In this document: positions 48,205-60,189 of the stretch, in pieces
Position numbering within the stretch: the stretch's first letter is position 1
How the letters are laid out: every line of letters begins with the position of its first letter
NCBI GenBank assembly: GCA_035610365.1
Contig: CM069434.1
Location: 31,024,238-31,088,237, forward strand
DNA from: Aquatica leii
Taxonomy: Eukaryota > Arthropoda > Insecta > Coleoptera > Lampyridae
Reading direction: 5' to 3'
DNA: 64,000 bases
Notes under the pieces: model-generated
Told to the model about the DNA's origin: nothing
What the model saw: only the letters and a program-made list of their open reading frames with translations
The model's database searches: none
Made by a program: the position numbers and the translations under genes

Positions 48205-49860
48205 AAACTTACAAGCCGATAAACGGAATAGAATATCCCAAGAAAAAACCAAAGAGAACAGTAGCAAAAGAGATATCCCAAGAATGACTAACAACATCCA
48301 GAAAAGCCGAGCAAGCGGAAGTACATAAAGTACAGAAAACGGAGTTGTAGTCTGTTTCAAGTTTCAGACTTACACAGCAAAACGAATAATTTACTAAGCC
48401 CAACGTAGCAAAAGAAAGAATTAGCAAAAAGCAAATGAAGAGAAAAGAATATGGTTGCAGTGAATCCAAGAAAATAAAGAAAGACTAAGCTTAAGCAGAG
48501 AGAAAACTTTCAAAGCAACCTCAAACAGAACCAGAAGAAAAAGAAAGTATGAGTCAATAAAGAACAGAAAACTTCACTTGCCAATTGAGCGTCGTGAGTT
48601 AGTGCTCGTTGCGTTGGGATGTCACAAGGAACCTAAATGCCGAAGAACGGATTAGAATATTCCAGGAGCAAAAGAAACCCAAAGAAAAGGAATATCCTAA
48701 CGGTGACTAACAACATCCAGAAAATGCCGACTAGCGGAAGTACAAAGTACAAGAAGTGACGTTGCAGTCTATCCCAAGTTTCAACCCAAAACCAACAAAA
48801 CAAAAACCCATTAACCCCAATAAAGCGAGAGAAGTAACCGAGAAAGAAAACCAAAAGAAACGAACCATAGTTGCGTGAATACTAAAGAAAGAAGTTACTA
48901 AAAGAAAATACCAAGAAAGTATTCAAGCAACAAATCCAGATAAAAGAAAAAGCGAAAGAGTTAATTGCCCTAAAGACAAATCCCAAAAAGCGAAAAAGAA
49001 AAAAAATCAAAAGTAAGAAAGACTAGAAAGTATAAAAAGAGACAGACGGAGAAAGATAAGACAAGGTGTAATGTCTGATTCGTTCTTCTCTCCGTAGAAG
49101 AAACGAAAGGGAGTGACCAGCCCTTCAATGCCCAACCAACCGCCCATGAGGCGAACCATAAAAAGGATCAAAACAAAGAATAATGGTTGGCACAAAGAAA
49201 AGATAGATAGGCCTAAGAAGAAAAAAAAAAATGAAAAGTAGAAAAGATAAGAGATATAGAAAGACGGAGAAAGATAAGGCTTGATGTAACTGCCTGATTC
49301 ATTCTTCACCCCGTAAAAGAATGAAAAGAGAGACCACCCTACGGTGCCCTACCAACCGCCCTAAAGGGTAAACCTTTAGGAGGAAGAAGAAGAAAGAAAG
49401 AGATGTGGCATGTAGGTGATCAACAAATCAAGAAGAAGGAAAAAATAAGAAGTAAGAAAAACAAGAAAGGGAGAAAAGAAACAGACGGAGAAAGCTAAGA
49501 CAAGATGTAAGAGTCTGATTCGTTCTTCTCTCCGTAGAAGAAACGAAAGGGAGTGACCAACCCTTCAATGCCCAACCAACCGCCCAAAAAATAGAAAAAA
49601 ACAAGGTATGAGAAAATGTATCACTATTAGTTATAGAACGAATGCGTACCAATTGCTGTCCCAAATTGGAAAGTATACTTCACGACTTTAATGCCGACGA
49701 GCGGAATAGAAAACTCAAGAAAAGAAAACCAAATCCAAAAGCAGAAAAGAGAATTCTATATATGACGTACCGATCCAAAAATGCCGACTAAGCGGATATA
49801 AATATATACAGACGGAAAGGTAGTCTGTCCTGAAGTAAGATGGAGAAGAAAGAAACCAAA
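48205..49860 (-). repeat. Dispersed internal repeats of the LTR element (GCCGA-CGGA units)
   Basis: Three related blocks start at about 48207, 48640 and 49692 with (T)GCCGANRARCGGA and ATAGAATATTCC-like sequence. Each is followed roughly 85-95 bases later by a second GCCGA..AGCGGA. The first two blocks are clearly homologous over about 170 bases. The plus strand is strongly purine-rich. Open frames here are by-products of that composition. Confidence 0.55.
49041..49600 (-). repeat. Tandem array, period about 220 bp, 2.5 copies
   Basis: Related blocks at 49041-49145, 49261-49361 and 49481-49585 share ACAGACGGAGAAAG, GTCTGATTCGTTCTTCTCTC and CCCAACCAACCGCCC. The first and third are closest to each other. 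They lie between the gag-integrase ORF and the polypurine tract and do not encode protein. Confidence 0.75.
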
Positions 49861-49869
49861 ACAAAAGTA

Positions 49870-51402
49870 CTAGAAACTTAAGCAAAGAAAAGAAAATCGG
49901 TGACAGCAATATGAGAAGAACAATTGGGTAGCATCCAAGCTACAACCAACAAGATACCGACGACGTATCCAAAGACTTGAACCACCAAAACCGAAAGAAA
50001 AGAACCAAAAGAATAGCAAAGGTCGAAAGTCAAAAGCCCAAAAAGTGAATCTAGCACTTACGACGTTTGCGACGCCGATGAAAGGGAAGAGAACGATTAG
50101 AAGAAGGAGACAACAAAGAATAATTAGAAGCGACTGAAGAAGGAGATGCAACAGCAATAGAAGCGGCTTTACATCCGGAGAAATAGCACGATCCGTATGT
50201 AGACGCATAGACCTTGTAGCAACACTAGTGTTGGAAAGCTTCATCGTTGCTGGCAGAACGTGACATGACCTAATAGGATTGCTACGCTGTGCGTTCGAAC
50301 AAGAACAGTGGCGTATAAACTCAGCAACCTTGGGTCTCATATGAGGCCAGTAGAAGTGATAGCGAAGAGCTTCCAACGTACTCCTAACACTGCGGTGTTC
50401 ACGCTCAGATGGAAGATGGTGATCGTGGATTAATTGTTTGCGTTGTTCCGAAGGAACAACTAATTTCCACACGCAAGAGTCAGATGAAGATATGCGTACA
50501 CGTTTACATAGAAGACCTTTCACAAGACACCAACGAGAGAAACGACGAGGACAAGCAGAAACTCTAGAAACCAAACCTAAGTACCAAGGATCGTTAGTAG
50601 GCCTAATAATCCTAGAAACTGAAGAAAAATTTGGAGGAAGAGAAGCTAAAGAACGAACAGGACGTACAAGTTTCTCAGTTTTAGAACGACAGTGTATACA
50701 AGTATTAGACTCAGTAGTTATAGAAGAAGGAAGTGGAGGAGTAGCAAGAGAATCAGCAACCGTATTAACCGAAACTGTGGTAGTAGCAGTATTAATCACA
50801 GATGATTCTAGAAGTAAGTCATTCCTTTCGGATGTTATAAAACTACGAGAATTGCTACGATTAAAGTTCAACTCCAAACGTTTGCCTAAAGAAATCAATT
50901 GAGAAAAGGATGTAATATCCACCAGTGCAAAATGAGATTGATACAAAGGAGCCAAGTTGCGGCGTACGATTTTAAGCTGCGTCTTCTCCGAGACTGGTTC
51001 TAACAATTGCATAAAAAGATATTGCATAGTAGCAACGTACATCACAATAGGTTCCTTAGGTTCCATCACTCGATTACGAATAGTATCCATTAACCTTTCA
51101 TCATAATCTACAGGCAGAAATTCAGCTTTCAGCATCGCAGTAACCTCTTTCCAAGAACGTAAAGTATGTCGTCTACTTCTAAACACAAGAAGAGCTTTAC
51201 CCGATAACACATCAGAAGCTGAAAGAAAAAGTTGGTGTTGAGAAACTTCACGAGACAGACACAACTCATCAATACGAATAAGAAACTCCATTAGTACAAA
51301 CGGATCTTCACCAGAGAAAGTAATATTCCAATTAGCCAAATCCATTTCCGAATCAGAGTCTGATGAAGTAAGAAGTGGTGGTTCTTTATCTGAAGAATAC
51401 AT
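49870..51402 (-). CDS. Gag fused in frame to integrase zinc-binding region
   Basis: 510 codons from ATG at 51402. Residues about 25-180 form a retrotransposon Gag domain (ITFSGEDPFVLMEFLIRIDE, LRSWKEVTAMLKAEFLP, YVATMQYLFMQLLEP) that would assemble particles. Residues 235-240 (CIHCRS) look like the start of a zinc knuckle. After that the sequence passes without a break into the integrase N-terminal region: NDPWYLGLVSRV, WKLVVPSEQRKQLIHDHH, EHRSVRSTLEALRYHFYWPH, EFIRHCSCSNAQ. This is the H2C2 zinc fold, but the last cysteines are spaced C-x-C rather than C-x2-C. From about residue 385 the frame runs into hydrophobic repeat-like residues that are probably not functional. About 3 kb of pol is therefore missing. 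The open, uninterrupted Gag fits recent mobility. Confidence 0.85.
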   Translation of the reverse strand: MYSSDKEPPLLTSSDSDSEMDLANWNITFSGEDPFVLMEFLIRIDELCLSREVSQHQLFLSASDVLSGKALLVFRSRRHTLRSWKEVTAMLKAEFLPVDYDERLMDTIRNRVMEPKEPIVMYVATMQYLFMQLLEPVSEKTQLKIVRRNLAPLYQSHFALVDITSFSQLISLGKRLELNFNRSNSRSFITSERNDLLLESSVINTATTTVSVNTVADSLATPPLPSSITTESNTCIHCRSKTEKLVRPVRSLASLPPNFSSVSRIIRPTNDPWYLGLVSRVSACPRRFSRWCLVKGLLCKRVRISSSDSCVWKLVVPSEQRKQLIHDHHLPSEREHRSVRSTLEALRYHFYWPHMRPKVAEFIRHCSCSNAQRSNPIRSCHVLPATMKLSNTSVATRSMRLHTDRAISPDVKPLLLLLHLLLQSLLIILCCLLLLIVLFPFIGVANVVSARFTFWAFDFRPLLFFWFFSFGFGGSSLWIRRRYLVGCSLDATQLFFSYCCHRFSFLCLSF

Positions 51403-52071
51403 AGCTACAACAATAACAAGTAAACAAGAAATTAACCAAAGCAGTTAATTACGACGAAAAAACTGCCACCACGTGCCTGACAAGAATTCAAAATAACCGT
51501 AAGTACCAGCCGTATTACTACCCAGTAAGTAATTCAATAAGAAAAAAACAACTTAATCGACGTAGTCGAGTCAATCCAAAAATCAAAACGAAGGTCCGAT
51601 TAAAAGAAACGTAAGCAAAGTGCTAATCTACAGTCAAACTGCAGCACTAAAGAAAAATACAGAAAAAGTAAAAGTTAATGAAGTAACTCAGACGTCAAGT
51701 CTAGCAGCAATAACTAAGTAAAGAAAGCAAAGTAAAATCGAACCCACGTAAGACTAAGAAAAGAATCAATAAAGCTAGAAGAACTTATGATCGCACACAC
51801 TAAATCGATAGCAAGTAAACAATAACATAAACTACCTATTCCTGCTAGTAATTCTACAGTAATTAGAGAAAGAAAAAAAAATCTAAACAGCAGAAAGAAT
51901 TATATCGAATGAGAAATTCAAAAAAAAGAATCGAAAAGTCAGGTAGCCAATTTGCTACACACTAAGTCTAGAGAAATTCGACAGTATAAGTTAATCCTAC
52001 GCTAATCACAATTAAAGAAAATAGCTAAAAGCAATGTAGAGAAATGAGAAATTCGAAATGAGATAATCGAG

Positions 52072-52089
52072 GCCCCACGTTGGGCGCCA
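52072..52089 (-). promoter_or_regulatory. Primer binding site, tRNA-Lys type
   Basis: The minus strand reads TGGCGCCCAACGTGGGGC three bases downstream of the 5' LTR. This is the 18-base type known from gypsy-group elements that prime with the 3' end of tRNA-Lys. It fixes the minus-strand orientation. Confidence 0.8.
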
Positions 52090-52092
52090 ATT

Positions 52093-53435
52093 TGTTACAA
52101 GCTTTAGCTGGTTACGAACCTGCACGGCCAACTCTCAACAGTCGGAGAGAGGGTAGGGTTGCTAGAGGTAAATAAAAGATAATTAAGGGCGCCAGAGCCT
52201 ATCCAAAGTAAGTTCCTGCTTGCTCACCACAGGAATGGTAATAAACTTGTAACTAGGTGGGAAGTTCGTAACTGCTGAAAGAAACGACTAAAATGGAAAA
52301 GAAACTCGATCATTAACAACAATGGTACTTTAATTCCTCTAAAAAAATAAATGTAGTAACAATTAAGTAGTTCAATATAAGTCCGTGCTGTAGAGAATAT
52401 AGAACAGAGAATAGCAGCAGGATCGGCAACTTACACTACACGTCGAACAAGCGTGTAAGGACTATAACATGTATATAATTTTATCAACAAGTAACATTAG
52501 CAATGATAATTGATTGTAGATATAGGCAGCAAGCGATAAGTAATTTATCTAACTTAATTTAGTAACAAACACAAGTAACAAATCAATTAGCACGTACAAT
52601 TAGCAAATATAACAAGTCGTGAGTACACCGTAGCGATCACGTATAAATAAGTAAAAATTGACTTACCAAGTTCCAGAGTGCTGTCAGAAAACGTTTTTCC
52701 TACGGCCTCCTACAATTAAACTTCCTGAAAAATATAGACGTGTCTACCTGGCGACTCACAAACTACAAATAAAGACACATTTAAAGGACAGTAAACGAAC
52801 CGACACTTATCGTATGCTGTTACATTACGGTACGAATATGATGGTATTAAACAATTTCTCCGAATAGAATTCCATCAAATCCAATAATTAGGATCTTCCG
52901 GATAAGGTAATAGTCATCGGTGTTAAGTTACGGCCTTCGACTCGAATTCCCTCGTATTCGATAATTAGAATCTCCCAAATAAGGTGATCGTCACCAAAGT
53001 TAATTTATGGCCTCCGAATATTTGTTTGAAGAAATAGTAATACGAAACGGACTCCTCATTAATAAGTAATAATTAGAACTAGATATGCGCACGTGGCGGA
53101 AGGCTGTCAAAATACAAGAAATTACAACGAAGTTTTAATAAATGAAAAGTTACAATCTTACCCGGTGTCGACGCAAACAAATTTTAAATGTATTTCACTT
53201 ATTGATTGATCACCATGGTGGTGTATAATTGTAGAAGAGGTTTACTTGTCAAATCCACCGGCCATTTCAAGTAGTTTCCAAGTTGAAGAGCACGTCGTAA
53301 ATGACAGTCACGCGTAAAAGATAGTTAGCGGTTGTCAAAACTCGAATCTAATTTCACGTCGCAAATCCATAGGCGTACCTAACGAAGATTTCAACCGTAA
53401 CAACAAAGGCGTACTTAATGAAAATTACCGTCACA
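52093..53435 (-). repeat. 5' LTR
   Basis: Near-identical partner of 46256-47600. As 5' LTR it should carry the promoter, but no clear TATA box was chosen. The conserved GGTAAGT at about 52666-52675 (minus) could serve as a splice donor. The right edge TGTGACA (minus) is followed by AACC at 53436-53439. Confidence 0.9.
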
Positions 53436-53439
53436 AACC

Positions 53440-55556
53440 CACAATCTACGTGTAGTGTGGAGGTTATAATTATACTCACCGTACATTAAAAATTAAAATT
53501 TGAATTATATATTATAAAGTACGAGTACGTTAACACGAAAAACTAAAGAAATCCGTTAAAAAATTAAAACAGAAATAAATCAGATTGTCGAACTCAGTTC
53601 TAACAAAGCTGAATTTTGCAATTTAAATATCTGAAGTCTTGTTTTGGGCTCAACCAAAGATAAACGTGATCGTGTACACAAAATACATTTTGTTATGTTA
53701 AGTCAGTAATAATGCTATGAAATAAACGTTACTATCTGCTTTAATTATTTTATTAACAATTGATTTTGTGGATGACGGGAAGTTAAAGAAAACAATAATT
53801 AACACAATACATTAATACGTTTCACAAATTTTACAGCATTTACACCTATTATTTACCGCATAGTTACAACAAACAATTTTTATTTGTTTAGATAGTTAGA
53901 ACCGGATTGAAATCCTTAATTGCAAATATCTCAAAACTGGGCCACTTTAGATTAAATCTTTAAAAAAAAATTTTTTATTTGACGCCACAAAGAAACTACT
54001 GCTTGAGTTTGTAGTCGTATTTGAGATTTGTATGTAAAAAAAGTTTTTACACAAAAAACAATTAAATGTAGTATTACATGCAACGACAGGATTTTTACTA
54101 ATATTTAATATTTCTTCTATTGAATTTAATTTTGGGTGGTACAAAAATAATCATAAAACCGAAATTAGCTAGAATTTTATCAATAACACAAATTTTTATT
54201 AGTTTATTCATGTATTTAAATTTTTGGATAAAGTTCTAATTTTGGTTAACCTTTTTTTGTTTTTTAAGCTATTATTAGTATTAGTTGTACATTATTTTTG
54301 TATACAGTAACTACTCTATAATCATCAGAAAATCTTTCAAAATTATAAACACCACAATCTTTAACAAACAAGACAAGTATTAGCTTAATAACACATTAAA
54401 GTTGGCAATGTTGTTAGCAATGAATACATCTTATTTTTTATTTTTTTAAAACACTTTGTTATTTAAAAATAAATCTACATCAACTCAACGTTAACCGTCA
54501 CTTTTACGCATTGCTCTGCCCAAGAGTGTGGGTGTGTGCTGCTATGTGGCCTAACTTTCATATTTTTTTTAAAGTAATCAAAATAAACTAAACTTAAATT
54601 TTAATTTTAGTTGAACTTAAGTATTACAAACTCAATTAAAACTACTATATTTGTTACATGTCGTTATCTACGTTTTTGCTATAATAATAATTCGTAATAA
54701 AATTTACAACGGCACTGGTTTCTCGACGGCACTGCCGACTGTTGCTTATACGTATTGATATCGGGAGTGTGGCATTAGACGTGCGCGTATGCAGAGTTCC
54801 CCAAGTCATGAATCAACAATATAAGTTAATTTTGGGAATACTTTTTTTCGGCATAACTGATCACTAATGCAATTTCACTTTTCAATATCCATTTGAAGGT
54901 AATAAAGGAAAACACAACGTAGTTATTTCCCTAATGTAGATAAGTACATTGAACCTTGTTAATAACAATGTTTTCAAAACAAATGCGTAAAACATTACCG
55001 GTTTCAACGGTTTCTGTACGATTCTCAGAAACATAATTTGAAATTTATGACTGTAAAAAGTAAAAGTGGAATTAATTTTAATCATTGATCATATTTATAT
55101 AAGTACGTTATAAAAACAAAGTATGGTTTTTAAGGAGATAGATGCGGCATGATATGTACATACAATTAAAGAGACGTTATCGTTAGGCTCGGAATTAAAG
55201 AACTTAAGCTTATTAAAACCTACTGACGCAACAGCATCTCCTAATTGAGACTGAGTGCTTTGCCACTACATTGTATCCAAAATTTTTATTCACAAAAAAA
55301 GCCGTTTTGGAAAATTATTATGAACATTTACTGAGCAAGTTTTTTGCCTACTGTTTAATTGTATTTTACAATTAATAAAAAACTCTAATTGTGTGGTATT
55401 TTTTAAAACGTTTTAAATATATTATTAATTAATATAGTGGAGCCCATTCTATAACCCCACGGTTTCTTTCTTAATTAAGCTGTTGTTTACCAATATTTAA
55501 TTACCTTAATAAGTATTTTAAAACTCAGTGATTTAACTGGAATAAACGCTTTAGAG
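53440..55556. other. AT-rich DNA without a recognisable gene
   Basis: No domain. The minus-strand frame at 53947-54144 has CNTTFNCFLC but nothing else. 54480-54800 is somewhat less AT-rich without a recognisable feature. Confidence 0.5.
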
Positions 55557-55763
55557 CAGGCATGTCAAACTGATATGATATTGTGGGCCGCATGATCTAT
55601 TTTGTACTAAGTTGAGGGCCGCATATATATATTTTTTAACATCTAACAGCACCAAACTTACTTTTTCAAACGTCCACGTGTATCTAATTTTATCAAAAAA
55701 ATTTTAAAACGTCTCGACGGGCCACAACCTGTGAATTGGCCGGCCGCATTTTTGACATGCCTG
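55557..55763. mobile_element. 207-bp hAT-type MITE
   Basis: CAGGCATGTCAAA at the left pairs with TTTTGACATGCCTG at the right. The 8-bp duplication CTTTAGAG lies on both sides (55549-55556 and 55764-55771), exact. Terminal CAG...CTG and 8-bp duplications are hAT hallmarks. Subterminal GGGCCGCATGAT and GGCCGGCCGCAT inverted motifs match a widely distributed class of non-autonomous hAT elements. It is non-coding. The intact duplication suggests moderate age at most. Confidence 0.9.
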
Positions 55764-58700
55764 CTTTAGAGAGGCTCTTAACATGTTCAATTAAAATAAG
55801 TTACAGTAATAAAATAAGTTGGACACCTAAAAGTTTGTTCACTTATTGCATAATCTAACAAAAACACTTGCAAAAAGCTTTTACTATAAAATAAATACTG
55901 TGATGAATATAATTTATAAAATTCCAAGCTTTATGCGACTCTGTTTGAGAATATAAGCGGTTCAACATCGTCAATTCCATGCAGAAGTAATGAGTTACTT
56001 TAAAAAAAAAGTTTTATCAACTAACTCATTTTTACTAGAGCAAACAACTAACCTAAGATAAAATTGTCATATTTAGTTTTTCAATTTAATATTTTTCTTT
56101 AGATATCTTATGCTAATAGTTTTACACTTAGAGCAGAGACTTTTAAAAGGAAACTGATTAGTTAGAATAACCGAGTTGAAGCTCACTTTATTCACCGGTA
56201 AACAATACAAATAAAGGATAGTTTTTTTAATTTACAGTTTCGAAAATGTAAGTATAAATTGTTTAGTCCAATTATTGATTAAACAAATTACAAAAGTTTA
56301 AATAGAAACACAAAAGTGAGTAATTTAGAATTAATTATAAAAGCGTAAATTCCGGTTTATATAAACATTAATTAATATTATTTATACTTTAAATTAATAA
56401 ATAAAAAATAAAACGATAAAAAACGTAAAATTTAGTTTTTATTTTAGAGGTATTTTAATAATCACTTAAATTATTTTTTTATTATGCTAAATACTACGGT
56501 TTCTTACCTTCACGAATGTAAATAAACACTAACCTTGTTTGCGTTTATTAAAAGTTTTGATTAAAAATATTATATGGTTTCAAAACTTTTGATGTATGTT
56601 TGTTCGTTAAACAAAAATTTTAATAAGTCAACCACTAGTTGAACTGAATACTAAATTATGTGTAACTTGACTACTAAACTTCTCTTCATAAACCGCTATT
56701 TCAAAAAATAAAAACTTGGCAAAAGTAAATAGAATGAAAGTTATTTAAATTAATTTCACTATTTTAAAAATAGAATTAGAACTACTTATTTAAATATAAC
56801 TAGTTGCTTGTTTTAAGTTAATCACAAAGAAAATTCTATTTACCTAATAAAATATTGTAACATAAGTTTATTAAAACTAATTTATTTATACTAAAAATAT
56901 ATACACGTTTACAACTAACCTAAACTAATTAAATCTAAGAATATTTAATAAAAACACTTACGCTTATTTATATAGTAGAGTCACCAAAAGATTAAGTCCG
57001 CGGATAACTTCTATTTATCTAAACACTCACACTTGTTTTTATTAAAGTCACGTACAAAGTTATACTCCGTTATATTTATCTCGACACACGTTAATCACTT
57101 ATTTATTTAAACTTGACTAATCTTCTTAACACTGCCGACTTTGAATTACTGAAATAGCTGATCTATGATTTGTTTGTACCGCATTTATACATTTCTGCAA
57201 ACACTCGAAAATCCTCTATATTATTTCGTGAACGTTCTAGACGTGGATAAAAAGTAAATGACATTGACTATAATTTAAAAATCTGTTCAGTTTATTAAAT
57301 TGATTTATTAAATATAATGTTTTAATTGTTATAATAGATAATGTGTTAAAAGATTTAAGTTAGTGTCAAGGTTTAAGAAATTTAATGTAAAAAAACGAAT
57401 AAAAAATAATCGAAATGGGAATTATTTATAAATCAAATTTATTTAAAACATTGATAAAGTAGAAATTTATTTTATAAAATTTAGTAAAACAAAAACTACA
57501 TTAAAATTCAATGTTTTAAGTAGGTTAAATAGCCCAATCAGTAAAATAAAAACAAAATTATATAATTTGGAGTTACCAAGTTGCTGAATAAAGCTGAAAA
57601 ATAAAGTTTTTATTAACAATAACTGTGGTCTACATCGTCTGACAATTATGAACATACAAACGCCAATTATTTTTTATCGACGGTTAAGACATTCTGTTGT
57701 TTTTGCCGAACATGCCTAATATCAAAGTTGTGACATTTGTATGTTATATATAACAAGAATTATAAACAGAGTTTAGTTTATTACACTAAGTAACTACGTG
57801 AATTTTGTACGTACAAAAAGCAATATTTATGATATAACTGTATTGGCATGATACTTCTTTTGCATACATATCAAAAACATTACGTATTTCAAAATAAAAC
57901 TAACTAAAAGCATATAGCCATTGTTACTTTCCTAAAAATTACTTTTTTAAATTGAGAATCTAATTCTCTTACATCTTCACTAATTTGCAACATATGTTCA
58001 CTGTGCTTTACTAAACACCACATTATAACTTAGTAAACCATATTATTTTAGTAAATTATAAACAGAATCAGTTAATTTTACTAAACAATTGTGTTAAGAA
58101 AATTTAGCGTTCTGCAAGTTGTTGATTTAAAAACTACAATGTGGCACGTTATGTTATGGTTAATATAAACACAAATCTATAATACCAACAGACGTTATAA
58201 ATTTCTAGTCAGTTCTGTACTACATATCTGATTTTTTTTGACAGTTCAAAGTTCAAAAATCTTAGAAAACTTTATTTTTTTTAACCATATTTACAGAAAA
58301 AAATTAATTGACAATAATATTACATCAGTGTACACTTGAGTACTAAAAAATATTAAAAATTATCATTATCAGCATCAAAAAGAAACATTTGTAAGACAAT
58401 GAATATATATTTTTATTTAAATATATAAATAGCAACAATACTATTAATCATAAATATTATTTTCAAAGCTTGAGATGTAACAAAATTACGTTTTGTATTG
58501 TTATCTTCTATTGTGTGAAATTGACATACGTTTATCAGTTTAGTAAACAACGTTTTTTTTTAAAAAACCAATCGTGCATGATAAGTTAACGTCTATCTGT
58601 ATAATTACGCGGTTGCAAATAGATTTTTTTACTTAGCTTGCTTTGTACTGTAACCTTTTATTTAAGATTTAAAAATAACACTTTTTTTTATTGTGTTTTT

Positions 58701-60189
58701 TTTTTATTACAGTTAAAATCGTGAAAGTTCTTGTTATTTAGGATAAAGCTTACTGCTAAAATTCCTGCCACTCAAACGTCACTCGTTAAGCTACGATTAC
58801 TAAGCACTTCAGACAGATACAATAAATCGGTACGTTTTAGTGTTCTTAACAAACTCGCTTGACAGATTTTTGCGTTTTAAAACAAAAACAAATTTTATTT
58901 TTACATAAACAATTATCTAATAACTAACTTATTTTTAATATTTTTTTTAAAAACAAATATGTAAAACATACCAAAAGAAAATTACTTTATTAATTATATC
59001 TGAAATTAATTTTATGAATGTTGCTTTAAATGTAAAATTATGCTTAATTTAAAAATTAATTAAACTTTGTATTTTAGTAAGTTGTTGTTTTATTATTTAA
59101 AACTAAAACATTTAAATAAATTAAGACTTTAAAAATAAAACAATAATTTCACAAATTGTTTTTCTTTTTTTTTTAATTTTAGAAAGAAGCAGTAAGTTTA
59201 AATTAACGTAATTACATGTTTGTTTCTTGAATTGTACTCGAACAACAATTTTCTTTGCGTGGAAATATAAAAATTTATTCATAAATATTCCACTTACGAA
59301 GTAAGCCAAAAGCAAACGGGACTACATAAGAGTGCTCAACTAAGTCATACGTAAGAAGCTCTTGAAAACTTTTTACGTTTCAGATCAAAATGTATCTTTG
59401 GTATAACAGGATTCTCTAATATTGCATTCGTTATTGTTTTTCTCAAAGTTTTCTAAGTAAAGTGGCAATTACGTATTTACTGCTATTCAGAAAAGTTTTT
59501 TAATAAAAATACATTTTTCAACCAGTTTTGTTATAAATTTAAACTAGTATTAAATGTTCTTATTATTTTTTTTTACTTTTCTTATCTTTTATTTAAATTA
59601 ATATTTAGATATTTTGTTGAATGTTGCACTTCAACAATAAAAATTGCATATTTTCTTATACTTTAATTATATTGTGCTATATGGTTTACAAAATCATTAA
59701 ATTTGTATTTTAAAAGTTGTTTTTAATTTGTCATTCATTTTGTCAACTTGTTTAAAAAATATATTATTTTTGTTTTAATAAAGTTTCCAAATATTTTTTT
59801 TGTTAGTTTTAATCTTTTTATTGATGAAATTTACGTATAACAATAATTATCGTCTAACTTCTAAACATTCTTGTCAGTTTTGTTGTTACAAATAAAATAA
59901 TGTTGTACTAAAGTTTAATTAATCTGTTTGTTAGGATGCTCCATTATTATTTAATTTAAAATAATCCTCAGGATGGTTTTAAACAGTTATTCAATCGTTT
60001 TCTGAAATTTATTTTAAAATAATTACTTATTCTTAGTTGTTTTCCTTTTTCTTAATTTGTTTGTGTTTATTTTACTTTTTTACGTTATTTGAAATAATGT
60101 AGTATATCTTCGTTAATACTTACAGTTTTTTTTTAATTAGTTGTTGGTTGACTATTATAAACCAACAATTACGAAAAGAAAACAAACAC
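55764..60189. other. AT-rich DNA without a recognisable gene
   Basis: Dense stops in all frames. The only structure noted is a small perfect hairpin, TTGTTGGTT with AACCAACAA, at about 60141-60167, probably a chance palindrome or MITE remnant. Confidence 0.5.

Larger units (their letters stand above)
46256..53435 (-). mobile_element. Complete-ended, internally deleted Ty3/gypsy LTR retrotransposon (7180 bp)
   Basis: The element has two LTRs of 1345 and 1343 bp. Comparing them by eye, I found only two one-base indels and one substitution. It also has a 4-bp AACC duplication, a tRNA-Lys-type primer site and a polypurine tract. It is on the minus strand: 5' LTR 53435-52093, primer site, leader, gag-integrase ORF 51402-49870, a long pyrimidine-rich non-coding region with tandem repeats, polypurine tract, 3' LTR 47600-46256. 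Protease, RT, RNase H and the integrase core are absent. The near-identity of the LTRs means the deleted form itself transposed recently, presumably helped in trans by an intact relative elsewhere. Confidence 0.9.

Noticed and set aside
47669-49909. Several minus-strand open frames of 64-128 codons rich in F, S and L
   Set aside because: They lie in pyrimidine-rich tandem repeats of the LTR element; composition alone explains the lack of stops, and no domain is visible.
50438-50902. 154-codon plus-strand frame
   Set aside because: It is a shadow of the Gag-integrase gene on the opposite strand.
52658-52867. 69-codon frame inside the 5' LTR
   Set aside because: In the other LTR copy a one-base indel disrupts the equivalent frame, and there is no homology; it is not a gene.
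60141-60167. TTGTTGGTT/AACCAACAA hairpin as a terminator
   Set aside because: Bacterial-type terminators do not apply in this eukaryotic DNA; probably a chance palindrome.
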